A stretch of 62,718 bases of DNA from an uncultured Corynebacterium sp. (GTDB lineage: Bacteria > Actinomycetota > Actinomycetes > Mycobacteriales > Mycobacteriaceae), in contig NZ_CAMIFY010000010.1 of NCBI RefSeq assembly GCF_946222985.1, positions 1 through 62,718 on the forward strand, in the 5' to 3' direction. The notes under the pieces were generated by a model. That model was not told the origin of the DNA. It saw only the letters and a program-made list of their open reading frames with translations, and searched no databases. The translations under genes were made by a program, and so were the position numbers. The first letter of the stretch is position 1. Each line of letters opens with the position of its first letter. Below, piece by piece: positions 16,250 through 24,645 of the stretch.

Positions 16250-17422
16250 TTACGACGTCTCCGGCGCCGTGGTCAGGTACCGTCGCAGATCGTCGGACAG
16301 GCGCGTGATCATCTCGACGGGAATCTGCTCGTCGCGCTTGTGGCAGTAGGCGGGATCGCCCGGGCCGAAGTTGACTGCGGGGATGCCGCGGGCGGCGAAT
16401 CGGGAGACGTCGGTCCAACCGAACTTGGGCTTGACCTCCCCGCCCGCGACGGCGACGAGTTCCTTCGCCGCGGACCGGTCGAGGCCGGGCAGCGCACCGG
16501 GGCTGACGTCGTCGACCTCGACCTCGATCTGCGGGTCGTCGATGGCCAGCACGTCGAGGAAGTGCTCCATCGCGGCGTCGACGTCGCGGTTCGGGGCGAA
16601 GCGGAAGTTGACGTGGGCCCAGGCCACGTCGGGAAGCGTGTTGGTGGCCACGCCCGCTTCGAGATGGACGATCTGCATTCCCTCACGGTAAGTCAGCCCG
16701 TCGATGTCCGCAGTGGCCGCGCGGTAGGCCGCCACCCGCGCCAGCACCGGGGCGAGCCGGTGAGCCGCGTTGTCGCCGAGCCAGGAGCGGGCCGAGTGGG
16801 CGCGGGTGCCGTGGGCGGTGACCTTCAGGCGGATGGAGCCCTGGCAGCCGGCTTCGATGACGTTGCCCGACGGCTCTCCGAGCAGGGCGACGTCGCCGTC
16901 GAGGAGCTCGGGGTGGTCGTCGGCGAGGTGTCCGAGGCCGTTGAATTCGCCGGCGATTTCCTCGCAGGCGTACATGATCAGCGTCAGATCGCGCTGCAGC
17001 TCGTCGGATCCGGCCAGCGTGGCGAAGGCGTGCAGGTAGCAGGCGTCGCCGCTTTTCATGTCGACGGCGCCACAGCCGAACAGGGTGTCGCGGCCCTGCG
17101 CATCGGTGCCGCGGGTCGAGGGCACATTGTCGGCGATGGGCACCGTGTCGAGGTGCCCGGCGAGGATGACGCGCTGGTCCAGTCCCCGGTGCGTGCGCGC
17201 CACGACGTTGTCGCCGAAGCGCTCCACCGTCACCCGGGGCAGTCCCTCGGGGATGGACTCCGCGACGTCGCGCAGGGCGGCTTCGACGGCGTCGGCCAGT
17301 CGCGCCTCGTCGCGCGAGACGCTGGGGACGTCGATGAGCGCGGCCGTCAGATCGACGGGGTCGGAGCGCAAGTCGAGGGCGTCGAGCGGTTCACGGATTG
17401 CGTCGGTGGTTTCGGCGTTCAC
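16250..17422 (-). CDS. dapE: Succinyl-diaminopimelate desuccinylase
   Basis: Hydrolyses N-succinyl-LL-2,6-diaminopimelate to LL-diaminopimelate in lysine and cell-wall synthesis. 390 residues, M20A dinuclear zinc peptidase fold: 'VILAGHLDTVPIADN', 'LFGCGAVDMKSGDAC', 'MYACEEIAGEFNG', 'LLGEPSGNVIEAG' and the terminal 'GPGDPAYCHKRDE' carry the metal ligands and catalytic Glu. GTG 17422 has TACCCT (17435-17430) 7 nt upstream, so it may be leaderless although it overlaps the upstream gene by 32 nt. The stop codon TAA sits inside a copy of the iterated 11-mer (16247-16257). Confidence 0.94.
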   Translation of the reverse strand: MNAETTDAIREPLDALDLRSDPVDLTAALIDVPSVSRDEARLADAVEAALRDVAESIPEGLPRVTVERFGDNVVARTHRGLDQRVILAGHLDTVPIADNVPSTRGTDAQGRDTLFGCGAVDMKSGDACYLHAFATLAGSDELQRDLTLIMYACEEIAGEFNGLGHLADDHPELLDGDVALLGEPSGNVIEAGCQGSIRLKVTAHGTRAHSARSWLGDNAAHRLAPVLARVAAYRAATADIDGLTYREGMQIVHLEAGVATNTLPDVAWAHVNFRFAPNRDVDAAMEHFLDVLAIDDPQIEVEVDDVSPGALPGLDRSAAKELVAVAGGEVKPKFGWTDVSRFAARGIPAVNFGPGDPAYCHKRDEQIPVEMITRLSDDLRRYLTTAPETS

Positions 17423-18359
17423 TCTCGCCAGGGTAATCGTCCAGCGCGGCGAGCACGCGGGCGTGCAGGTCGGCGGCGACCCCGTGCAGCGCGTCGCCGT
17501 CGGGCGGCGTCCCCGCGGCCAGGTGCGCGGCGAGGTCGTGCGGTTCGGTGGCGACGAGCTCGATGGGCCCATCCGGACCCAGACTCCCCAGCTCCGTGCC
17601 CTCCCGCAACACGAACACCCGCGCCGTCACTCCGGCGGGCAGGGGCGGCAGCGGCGGTGCGTCGGCCATGCGATCCATCCGCTCGCCCCGGGCCACGACG
17701 GCGACGCGCGAACCGTTGACCGCGATGGTCGGCTCCCCGGCCAGCACCGTCGCGCCGGGCAACGGCCGGCACACCGCCCGGGCCAGGCGCACGGCCGGAT
17801 CGGATCGGGAACCGACGACGTCGGGGGCGGGTGACCGTCGAAAAGCGGGGTCCAGCCCGTCGGCGACGACCCCGAGTTCGTCGCGTTCCCAATCCGGCAA
17901 CGCGGCCAAGCGACGATCGCGATTGGCTTGACGACGATCCCATGCGAGCCTCGCCACCACGCCCGCCACCATCCCGACGGCCAGGGCGAGCAGCGGCAGC
18001 CCGACGAGCAGCGCCACCGCACCCGAATCACGGGTCGACGCCCACGCCCCCAGTGCACCGACGGCCGCGGCGGCCGCGAGCGACCACGGGCCCATCGTCA
18101 CCGCGGCGACGACGCCGCAGCACGCGACCCACGCCGCCGCCACCACGACGCCCGCCCACGCCACCGGCGCCCAACCCATCAGAACCGCGACCACGGCGAC
18201 GACGACCGCCACCACCGCCACCGTCGCGAACTCGCGGGCCACGGCGGCGGCGACGACCACCGACCGCGGCGCATCCGAGCGCGCCAGCAACGCGGTCGTC
18301 GAGGAACGGGCGCCATTCGCGGCGCCTGCGCGGCGGGAACGACGGTCGGGACGGGTCAC
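17391..18359 (-). CDS. Multi-pass membrane protein, function unknown
   Basis: A 322-residue protein with about four membrane helices in residues 35-140, rich in Val and Ala, followed by a soluble domain with 'AALPDWERDELGVVADGLD' and a Pro-rich 'APPLPPLPAGV' linker. GTG 18359 has GGAGG 8 nt upstream. Its 3' end overlaps dapE by 32 nt. I do not recognise a family. The location upstream of dapE suggests co-transcription with a cell-wall precursor gene, but this is only positional. Confidence 0.7.
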   Translation of the reverse strand: MTRPDRRSRRAGAANGARSSTTALLARSDAPRSVVVAAAVAREFATVAVVAVVVAVVAVLMGWAPVAWAGVVVAAAWVACCGVVAAVTMGPWSLAAAAAVGALGAWASTRDSGAVALLVGLPLLALAVGMVAGVVARLAWDRRQANRDRRLAALPDWERDELGVVADGLDPAFRRSPAPDVVGSRSDPAVRLARAVCRPLPGATVLAGEPTIAVNGSRVAVVARGERMDRMADAPPLPPLPAGVTARVFVLREGTELGSLGPDGPIELVATEPHDLAAHLAAGTPPDGDALHGVAADLHARVLAALDDYPGESERRNHRRNP

Positions 18360-18433
18360 GGCACACCTCCGGGGTCGGGGCGACGGCGGTCGAGGGCGCA
18401 AAACCTGCGGTCGAGGGCACCGTCGGCAGCGGA

Positions 18434-18439
18434 TAGTAT
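18434..18439 (+). promoter_or_regulatory. -10 element TAGTAT of a leaderless dapD-like gene
   Basis: TAGTAT is 7 nt (CGGAAAC) from ATG 18447, with no ribosome site between. The divergent gap to 18359 holds both this element and the GGAGG of the minus-strand gene. Confidence 0.5.
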
Positions 18440-18446
18440 CGGAAAC

Positions 18447-19373
18447 ATGATGACAACCGGCGCCTCGGCCACGGGCATCGCGAACATCGCGATGGACGGA
18501 ACGGTCCTGGACACGTGGTACCCCAACCCGCAGCTCGACGACACCGTCACCGAATCGGGCAGCCGCCGCCTCGGCGCGCAGGACCTCACCCCGCAGCTGC
18601 TACGGCAGGTGCTCCTCGACGAAGACCGCCGCGTCGAACAGGTCGCCGTGCGCACCACCATCGCCGACCTGTCCAAGCCGCCGGTCGACTCCCACGACGC
18701 GTACCTGCGCCTGCACCTGCTGTCGCACCGCATCGTCACGCCGCACTCGATCCAGATGGCCGAGGTCTTCGACGAGCTCAACACCGTGGCCTGGACCAAC
18801 AAGGGCCCGTGCCTGCCCGACAACTTCGAGGCGCTGCGCACCAACCTGCGCATGCGCGGGCTCATCCACGTCTATTCCATCGACCGGATGCCGCGCATGG
18901 TCGACTACGTCGTGCCCTCCGGGGTCCGCATCGCCGAAGCCGAGCGCGTCCGCCTGGGCGCCTACCTCGCCCCGGGCACCACCGTGCTGCGCGAGGGATT
19001 CGTCTCGCTCAACTCCGGGTCGCTGGGGCCCTGCAAGATCGAGGGGCGCATGTCGTCGGGCGTCGTCCTCGGCGAGCACACCACCATCGGCCTGGCCGGC
19101 ACCGTCATCGCCCGCCACGACGAACGCGGCCAACGCATCCCGCTGGCCATCGGCCGCCGCTGCACCATCGGCGTCTCCGCCGGCACCGTCGGCGTCGACC
19201 TCGGCGACGACTGCACCATCGACAAGAACATCCTCATCGACAAGGACACCCCGATCGAGATCGTCGAGGAAAACCGTCGCGTCACCGCGTGGGAGCTCAA
19301 CGGCCGCGACCGGATGCACTTCTACCGCCACCCCGATTACGCCGCGGTGTGCATGCGCCCCGCCGAGGTCTGA
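18447..19373 (+). CDS. dapD2: DapD paralogue (tetrahydrodipicolinate N-succinyltransferase family)
   Basis: A 308-residue protein of the actinobacterial DapD family, acyltransferases with a left-handed beta helix that succinylate tetrahydrodipicolinate. It keeps the N-terminal domain ('YLRLHLLSHRIVTPH'), 'MVDYVVPSGVRIAEAERVRLGAYLAPGTTV' and 'IEGRMSSGVVLG'. The helix is altered where canonical DapD reads 'GGGASIMGTLSGGG'; here it is 'LAGTVIARHDERGQ'. The gene at 21076 is the closer match to Rv1201c, so this copy is the divergent one, and its activity is unproven. Start ATG 18447 is set by the TAGTAT element. Confidence 0.82.
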   Translation: MMTTGASATGIANIAMDGTVLDTWYPNPQLDDTVTESGSRRLGAQDLTPQLLRQVLLDEDRRVEQVAVRTTIADLSKPPVDSHDAYLRLHLLSHRIVTPHSIQMAEVFDELNTVAWTNKGPCLPDNFEALRTNLRMRGLIHVYSIDRMPRMVDYVVPSGVRIAEAERVRLGAYLAPGTTVLREGFVSLNSGSLGPCKIEGRMSSGVVLGEHTTIGLAGTVIARHDERGQRIPLAIGRRCTIGVSAGTVGVDLGDDCTIDKNILIDKDTPIEIVEENRRVTAWELNGRDRMHFYRHPDYAAVCMRPAEV

Positions 19374-19459
19374 CGGGCCATTCCCCCGACCCGGGGTGGC
19401 CGAAACGGACCGTCGCGGCGATCGCCCGGAGTCCCGCGTGGAGCCGCGGGGGCTGCGAG

Positions 19460-19465
19460 TAATGT
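19460..19465 (+). promoter_or_regulatory. -10 element TAATGT of the permease gene
   Basis: TAATGT is followed by 7 nt (GCCCCCC) and ATG 19473. An in-frame GTG at 19464 overlaps the element and is therefore unlikely to be the start. Confidence 0.5.
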
Positions 19466-19472
19466 GCCCCCC

Positions 19473-20921
19473 ATGACGAATCCCCCCTCTTCCCCGGCCG
19501 GTCGCGCCGTCGCGGAGAAGTCCCCCGACGCCGACCTCGGCAAGGGACTGAAAGTCCGCCATCTGACCATGATGGGCCTCGGTTCCGCCATCGGCGCGGG
19601 ACTGTTCCTGGGCACCGGCGTCGGCATCAACGCCGCCGGCCCGGGCGTGCTCCTGTCCTACCTCGCGGCCGGTTTCATCGTCGTGCTGGTGATGACCATG
19701 CTCGGCGAAATGGCCGCCGCCCGCCCCGCCTCCGGCGCCTTCTCGACGTACGCGGAGATGGCCTTCGGCCGCTCCGCCGGCTTCGTCATGGGCTGGCTGT
19801 ACTGGTTCATGCTGGTCATGGTCCTCGGCGCGGAAATCACCGGCGCCGGCGCGATCATGGGTGCATGGTGGGACATCCCGGGCTGGATCCCGGGCCTGGT
19901 GTGCGTGGTGTTCTTCGCCGTGGTCAACCTGGCGAAGGTCAAGGGATTCGGCGAGTTCGAGTTCTGGTTCGCCTTCATCAAGGTCGCCGTCATCATCGGC
20001 TTCCTGGTCATCGGCGTGCTGCTCATCTTCGGCCTGCTGCCGGGCACGACCTTCGTCGGCACGCAGCACATCGCCGAATCGGGCTTCCTGCCCAACGGAT
20101 TCTCCGGCGTCGCCGCCGGTCTGCTCGCCGTGGCGTTCGCCTTCGGCGGCATCGAGATCGTCACCATCGCCGCCGCCGAGTCCGACGACCCGAAGCGCTC
20201 CATCGCCGCGGCCGTGCGCTCGGTCATCGTGCGCATCGGCGTGTTCTACCTCGGCTGCGTCGTCGTCATCATCATGCTGCTGCCCTACGCGCAGATCGAC
20301 GGCGCCGACACCGCCGCCGAGTCGCCGTTCACCATGGTGCTGCAGCAGGCGGGCATTCCGGGCGTCGTCGGCTTCATGGAGGCCGTCATCGTGCTGGCGC
20401 TGCTCTCGGCGTTCAACGCCCAGATCTACGCCACCTCGCGCCTGGTGTACTCGATGTCCAAGCGCGGCGAGGCCCCGAAGCTGTTCACCGCCATGAACTC
20501 GCAGGCGGTGCCCTACCGCGCGGTGATCATGTCGATGGTCTTCGCGTTCCTGTCCGTCGGCATCCAGGTCGTCTTCGACGGCTCGTCCGTGCTGGTGTTC
20601 CTGCTCAACGCCGTCGGCGGCTGCCTGCTGGTCATCTGGCTGGTCATCGCCCTGTCGCAGATCAAGCTGCGCCCGCGCATGGAGGCCGCCGGCGAGCTGA
20701 CGGTGCGCATCCCGGGCTACCCGTGGCTGTCGTGGCTGGCGGTGCTGATGATCTTCGGTCTGACCGCCATGATGCTTTTCGACGAGGGCGCCCGTCAGCA
20801 GGTCATCGCCGTCGTCATCGTGGTCTTCGTCCTTGCCGTGTTGGCCGGCCTGACGTCGCAGTCGCGCCGCCGCGCCCGCGACAACAGCGACCAGAACCCG
20901 GTCGACGGCATCCACCACTAG
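19473..20921 (+). CDS. Amino acid permease of the APC superfamily (AroP/GABA-permease type)
   Basis: A 482-residue secondary transporter with about twelve membrane helices. 'GLGSAIGAGLFLGTGVGINAAGPG' is the conserved first-helix motif of the amino acid transporter family, and 'EMAAARPASGAFSTYA' and 'SKRGEAPKLF' are typical of AroP, LysP and GABA permeases. In C. glutamicum the aromatic amino acid carrier aroP lies next to dapE, so an AroP role is plausible, but substrate cannot be read from the sequence. It stands alone between the two dapD genes and ends before a strong hairpin. Confidence 0.87.
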   Translation: MTNPPSSPAGRAVAEKSPDADLGKGLKVRHLTMMGLGSAIGAGLFLGTGVGINAAGPGVLLSYLAAGFIVVLVMTMLGEMAAARPASGAFSTYAEMAFGRSAGFVMGWLYWFMLVMVLGAEITGAGAIMGAWWDIPGWIPGLVCVVFFAVVNLAKVKGFGEFEFWFAFIKVAVIIGFLVIGVLLIFGLLPGTTFVGTQHIAESGFLPNGFSGVAAGLLAVAFAFGGIEIVTIAAAESDDPKRSIAAAVRSVIVRIGVFYLGCVVVIIMLLPYAQIDGADTAAESPFTMVLQQAGIPGVVGFMEAVIVLALLSAFNAQIYATSRLVYSMSKRGEAPKLFTAMNSQAVPYRAVIMSMVFAFLSVGIQVVFDGSSVLVFLLNAVGGCLLVIWLVIALSQIKLRPRMEAAGELTVRIPGYPWLSWLAVLMIFGLTAMMLFDEGARQQVIAVVIVVFVLAVLAGLTSQSRRRARDNSDQNPVDGIHH

Positions 20922-20962
20922 GCCCGTCACGGGAGCTGTCCCTTCCGCCTTACTTTTCCGCC

Positions 20963-21002
20963 GCTCCGCCCGGGAGCCCCGCACGGGGCTCCCGGGCGGA
21001 GC
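20963..21002 (+). terminator. 18-bp perfect hairpin after the permease gene
   Basis: Perfect arms 20963-20980 and 20985-21002 enclose a 4-nt loop GCAC. No T tract follows (CCATGTGC), so it is a strong stem of the type common after high-GC actinobacterial genes rather than a classical U-tract terminator. It separates the permease from dapD. Confidence 0.75.
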
Positions 21003-21062
21003 CATGTGCGCCCGTTAACACGCACGTAACAATCCGCCTGCGACGCGCTCGACGGCTGCGGG

Positions 21063-21068
21063 TACGGT
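21063..21068 (+). promoter_or_regulatory. -10 element TACGGT of dapD
   Basis: TACGGT is followed by 7 nt (GATCTCC) and ATG 21076. No ribosome site is visible, so the dapD mRNA is probably leaderless. Confidence 0.48.
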
Positions 21069-21075
21069 GATCTCC

Positions 21076-22092
21076 ATGACTCGTGGAGCACACTCATACG
21101 GACTGGCCTCGCTCGCGGAAGACGGAACCGTTCTCGACGTTTGGTTCCCCTGCCCCGAATTGGATGCCGAAAGCCCGGCTACCAGCGCCGACAACGTGGA
21201 ACTGTCCGGCCGTTCGAAGTCCGGCGAGGCGGGGACGATCCTCATGGCCCCCGACGACCTCCCGGACGAGTGCGATTTCTTCGCCCATCTCATCGGCGAG
21301 GACCGCGACCGCGGGGTCCACCGCGTCGGCGTGCGCACGGACATCACGGATTTCGCGGCCCCGCCGGTCGACACCTACGACGTGTACCTGCGCCTGCACC
21401 TGCTGTCCCACCGGATGGTCCAGCCGCACGGCGTCAACCTCGACGGCATCTTCGGTCTGCTGGCCAACGTCATCTGGACCAACTACGGCCCGTGCTCGAC
21501 GTCGAACTTCGACGTGGTGCGCGCCCGCCTGCTCGGCCGTGGTCCGCTGACGGTGTACTCGGTGGACAAGTTCCCCCGCATGATCGACTACGTCGTGCCC
21601 ACCGGCGTGCGCATCGGCGATGCCGACCGCGTGCGCCTCGGCGCGCATCTGGCCGAGGGTACGACCGTGATGCACGAGGGCTTCGTCAACTTCAACGCCG
21701 GCACGCTGGGGTCGTCGATGGTCGAGGGCCGCATTTCGGCGGGCGTCGTCGTCGGCGACGGTTCCGACGTCGGCGGTGGCGCGTCGATCATGGGCACGCT
21801 GTCCGGAGGCGGCACGGAGACCATCTCCATCGGCGAGCGGTGCCTGCTCGGCGCCAACGCGGGCGTGGGCATTTCGCTGGGCGACGATTGCGTCGTCGAA
21901 GCCGGCCTGTACGTCACGGCGGGCACGAAGTGCACGGTGCTGCTCGACGGCGTGCGCAAGCGCATGAAGGCCGCGGAGCTCTCCGGCGGCTCGAACATGC
22001 TGTTCCGCCGCAATTCGCAGTCCGGCGAGGTCGAGGTCACGTCGTGGGCCGCCGACCGTGTTCAGTTGAACGAGGCGCTGCACAAGAACTAG
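21076..22092 (+). CDS. dapD: 2,3,4,5-tetrahydropyridine-2,6-dicarboxylate N-succinyltransferase
   Basis: Transfers succinyl from succinyl-CoA to tetrahydrodipicolinate in the diaminopimelate/lysine pathway. 338 residues. The beta-helix region 'MVEGRISAGVVVGDGSD', 'GGGASIMGTLSGGG' and 'CLLGANAGVGISLGDDCVVEAG' matches M. tuberculosis DapD (Rv1201c) closely, including the family's conserved Glu in 'VEGR'. The C-terminus 'LFRRNSQSGEVEV' is also conserved. It forms, with dapE (16250) and dapC (27549), the succinylase branch in this window. A hairpin terminator follows. Confidence 0.94.
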   Translation: MTRGAHSYGLASLAEDGTVLDVWFPCPELDAESPATSADNVELSGRSKSGEAGTILMAPDDLPDECDFFAHLIGEDRDRGVHRVGVRTDITDFAAPPVDTYDVYLRLHLLSHRMVQPHGVNLDGIFGLLANVIWTNYGPCSTSNFDVVRARLLGRGPLTVYSVDKFPRMIDYVVPTGVRIGDADRVRLGAHLAEGTTVMHEGFVNFNAGTLGSSMVEGRISAGVVVGDGSDVGGGASIMGTLSGGGTETISIGERCLLGANAGVGISLGDDCVVEAGLYVTAGTKCTVLLDGVRKRMKAAELSGGSNMLFRRNSQSGEVEVTSWAADRVQLNEALHKN

Positions 22093-22106
22093 GGCTCCCC
22101 CGCTTC

Positions 22107-22157
22107 ACGACGCCCCGGTCGCCCGCGCACTTCAGCGCGCGGCGGCCGGGGCGTCGT
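22107..22157. terminator. Hairpin between convergent dapD and cutinase-like genes
   Basis: The arms ACGACGCCCCGG (22107-22118) and CCGGGGCGTCGT (22146-22157) are perfectly complementary and enclose a further GCGCGC/GCGCGC-rich stem. It lies between two convergent genes and can serve both. Its left arm overlaps GCTTCACGACG (22102-22112), a loose copy of the iterated 11-mer. Confidence 0.75.
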
Positions 22158-22164
22158 CATGCGA

Positions 22165-23334
22165 TCACCGTGACAGGTGGTCGACCAGGAAATCCCGGGC
22201 GACCGCGCGGGACGAAGGGGCGCCGTCGATTTCCTCTTCGTACCGGAGGTGGTCGGCGGAGCCGTCGAGGAGGAACGCCAGCAGGTCGTTGACCGCGCCG
22301 CGCACCTCCGGGTCGGCGAGTGCCTCCTGCCCGACGAGGCGGTGCAGCGCATCCCGGGTCGCGGCGGCGTCGGCGGGGTGGAGCGAGGCGTTCATGACGT
22401 CCGGGGCCAGGCGGCGCATCGCCGGGGTGGCGTGGCACCAGATGTCGCCGTCGTGGCAGGAGTCGAAGACGCGGTCGGCCAGCCGGCCCCAGGTCGACGG
22501 CCGCAGCTCGAGGATGCCCGCACCGCCGGCGGGGGCGGTGCCGTGGGAGACGGCGACGTCGTCGCCACGGCGCGGGTTGCCGAACAGGGCGATCGCCGCG
22601 ACCGCATCGGGGTCGACCGCCGAGGCGCCGTCGAGGGCCGCGGCACCCCAGCCGTCGACGATGTCCGCGCCCTGCGAGTAACCCGTCAACGCGAACCGGG
22701 TGTCCGGGCACGCGTCCGCGACGGCGGCGACGAGGCCCTCGAGGAGTTCGATGCCGCGGTCGGCGGAAGCGCGGTAATTCGTCGTCAGGAAGGCGTCGGC
22801 GGGGTACGGCAGGTAGAGGTTGCGGACGTCGTCGCCGAAGACCGCGGCGAGGTCATGTCCGAGGCCGGCGACGATGCGACCGTGCGGGACGTCGGGGTCG
22901 CGCTGCTCGTTGGTCTCGCTGCTTCCGGGGACGTGGATGACCGTGATCGCGGTGCATTCGCGGTCGTCGAGCGAGGCCATGCCCATCGCCGCGCCGGACA
23001 AGCGGCCGATGGATGCTTCGGCGCGGTTCCAGATCGCCGCCGGCAGGATCGGGCTGCGCACGCCGCCGGCGTCGTCGATCGCGGGCGGGGCGTAGGGAAT
23101 GCTCGGCGGGTCGAACGCGGCGGAACCGGCGTCGCCTCCGGGCACAGAACTGGAACCGGAGCCGGAGATGGGACCGGCTATCGGCCCGGAACCGGACCAG
23201 GATCCGGCCGCGGCCCCGTCTCTGGGCGTCGGCTGTGCGACGGCGATGCCGGGCGATGCCACGAGCCCGGAAAGCACGCACGCTCCGGCGACGACGGTGA
23301 TGATCGATCGGCGCACGCGCCCGACTGCATTCAT
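22165..23334 (-). CDS. Secreted cutinase-family esterase
   Basis: A 389-residue exported protein. The signal peptide ('RRSIITVVAGACVLSGLVASPGIAVA') ends near residue 33, followed by a 50-residue Gly/Ser/Pro linker and a cutinase-like alpha/beta-hydrolase domain. 'TVIHVPGSSET' is the start of the fold, 'FALTGYSQGADI' the nucleophile elbow and 'CHDGDIWC' the acid region. Such enzymes hydrolyse esters or lipids in the mycolate envelope. ATG 23334 has AGGAG 8 nt upstream, and TAAGAT near 23375 is a candidate -10. The natural substrate is unknown. Confidence 0.87.
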   Translation of the reverse strand: MNAVGRVRRSIITVVAGACVLSGLVASPGIAVAQPTPRDGAAAGSWSGSGPIAGPISGSGSSSVPGGDAGSAAFDPPSIPYAPPAIDDAGGVRSPILPAAIWNRAEASIGRLSGAAMGMASLDDRECTAITVIHVPGSSETNEQRDPDVPHGRIVAGLGHDLAAVFGDDVRNLYLPYPADAFLTTNYRASADRGIELLEGLVAAVADACPDTRFALTGYSQGADIVDGWGAAALDGASAVDPDAVAAIALFGNPRRGDDVAVSHGTAPAGGAGILELRPSTWGRLADRVFDSCHDGDIWCHATPAMRRLAPDVMNASLHPADAAATRDALHRLVGQEALADPEVRGAVNDLLAFLLDGSADHLRYEEEIDGAPSSRAVARDFLVDHLSR

Positions 23335-23504
23335 TAAGTTCTCCTGGTCAAAACCCGTTATCCAATACGGAGAATCTTATCCAGGCAACGGTGCATCACC
23401 CAGCGGGAACCACGGCGGGCGCACCCGACCATGACGCAGGCCACAGCGCGGATCGGCGTCGCGAGTCAGCGACCAGCGCTCCCCCAAGCACCACCCGTCG
23501 TCGC

Positions 23505-24437
23505 TCAGCCGACCACGTCGATCGGGGCCGTGACGTTGCGTCCGGACCTCCACACGCGTCGCCGACCATCGAGCGGGTCGTCGTAGGCGAGCTCGGTGGC
23601 CACCAGGCGCAGCGGCCGCGTCGTGTCCGCCAGATCGAGCCCGAGGTCGTCGGGATAGGTGTCGTCGCCGAGGATCGGGTACCCCAGGTGCGCCATCGTC
23701 GCTCGCAGCTGATGGGTCCGCCCGGTCGTCGGCTCCAACCGCCACTTGGCCACCGTCATCCGCGTGCCGCAGGTCCCGCACCCGCACGCCCCTCCGTGCC
23801 CGCCGCCGAGCAGCGCCCCGAGGACGTCGCCGATCTCTGCATCGACCGGCCCGACGAACGTCACGCGCGCCGTCGCCTCCCGCCACGACGACTCGGCGAT
23901 GTCCGAATCCGCGACGCGGGACGGGTCGGCGGCCGCACCGTCGTCAAGCGAACTGCCCCGCACCCGCACGCCCCGCTCACCATCGACGTTGGCCAACTCG
24001 ACCGCGACGACGCGCGACTCCCCCGGGGACCAATCGTCGGGCATCACCGTCAGGCACTCGTAGGTCTTGGACACCAGCCCATCCTGGAACAGGCGCTGGT
24101 AGGCGCCGCGCGTCGCCGGATCGCGGGACACGAGCATCACCCCCGACGTCAGCCGATCGAGGCGATGGATGCACGTCAGATCGGGCTCGCCGAGCGCATC
24201 CCGCAGTCGCTGCTGCACCGTCGTGCGCACCAGGCGGCCGTTGGGCGTCGACGGCAGGAACGGCGGCTTATCGACGACCACCACCCCCTCCTCCAACGCC
24301 ACCTGCACCGGCTCGAAGGGGATGGACGGTTCGGGGTGATCGGACGCCGAGCCGGAGAGCGCGGCATGCCGGGTCGCCGCGCCGGCGCCCTTGTCGGCGC
24401 CCCACCACTCGTCGCGATTGCCGGGTGCCCTGCCCAT
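23505..24437 (-). CDS. RluA-type pseudouridine synthase with Cys-rich insertion
   Basis: A 310-residue RNA pseudouridine synthase. The catalytic Asp is in 'CIHRLDRLTSG', the fold continues with 'SKTYECLT' and ends with 'TTGRTHQLRATM' and 'GYPILGDDTY'. Between them lies an unusual segment of about 18 residues, 'LGGGHGGACGCGTCGTR', with three cysteines in C-x-C-x-x-C spacing and a His. It could bind a metal or be a flexible loop. ATG 24437 has AAGGAG 6 nt upstream, so the GTG at 24455 is rejected. The target rRNA or tRNA position is not predictable. Confidence 0.85.
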   Translation of the reverse strand: MGRAPGNRDEWWGADKGAGAATRHAALSGSASDHPEPSIPFEPVQVALEEGVVVVDKPPFLPSTPNGRLVRTTVQQRLRDALGEPDLTCIHRLDRLTSGVMLVSRDPATRGAYQRLFQDGLVSKTYECLTVMPDDWSPGESRVVAVELANVDGERGVRVRGSSLDDGAAADPSRVADSDIAESSWREATARVTFVGPVDAEIGDVLGALLGGGHGGACGCGTCGTRMTVAKWRLEPTTGRTHQLRATMAHLGYPILGDDTYPDDLGLDLADTTRPLRLVATELAYDDPLDGRRRVWRSGRNVTAPIDVVG

Positions 24438-24491
24438 GGTCTGCTCCTTCGTCACCGTCGTCGCCGCGTCGTCGCGGGCGACCCGCGGCGG

Positions 24492-24525
24492 CCCGGGCGA
24501 CCCGGGCGACCCGGGCGACCCGGGG
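24492..24525. repeat. 9-bp CCCGGGCGA tandem repeat upstream of the pseudouridine synthase
   Basis: Three perfect copies of CCCGGGCGA (24492-24518) and a partial fourth lie in the divergent gap 24438-24645. They sit in the presumed leader of the minus-strand gene. I see no second structure. Confidence 0.8.
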
Positions 24526-24633
24526 CATCGCCGACGGGATCACCGCCGAACGACGCCACCCGTGGGCCGTGGCCACCGACCGCATGCGAACCAATTATCG
24601 GCGACACCTTCTCATTTGGTCGCAATACTGCCG

Positions 24634-24639
24634 TATTCT
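24634..24639 (+). promoter_or_regulatory. -10 element TATTCT
   Basis: TATTCT is followed by 6 nt (TGTCCC) and ATG 24646, indicating a leaderless transcript. The AT-rich stretch upstream (CAATACTGCCG) stands out from the surrounding 70 percent GC. Confidence 0.5.
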
Positions 24640-24645
24640 TGTCCC

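Noticed and set aside
16178..16257. An origin or iteron array from the repeats behind dapE
   Set aside because: The units are few, diverged and confined to an 80-nt gap within an operon; no replication gene is near.
18600..21005. An 800-codon minus-strand open frame opposite the dapD paralogue and permease
   Set aside because: Composition is a His/Asp/Gly-rich antisense shadow; the plus strand has clear DapD-family and permease proteins.
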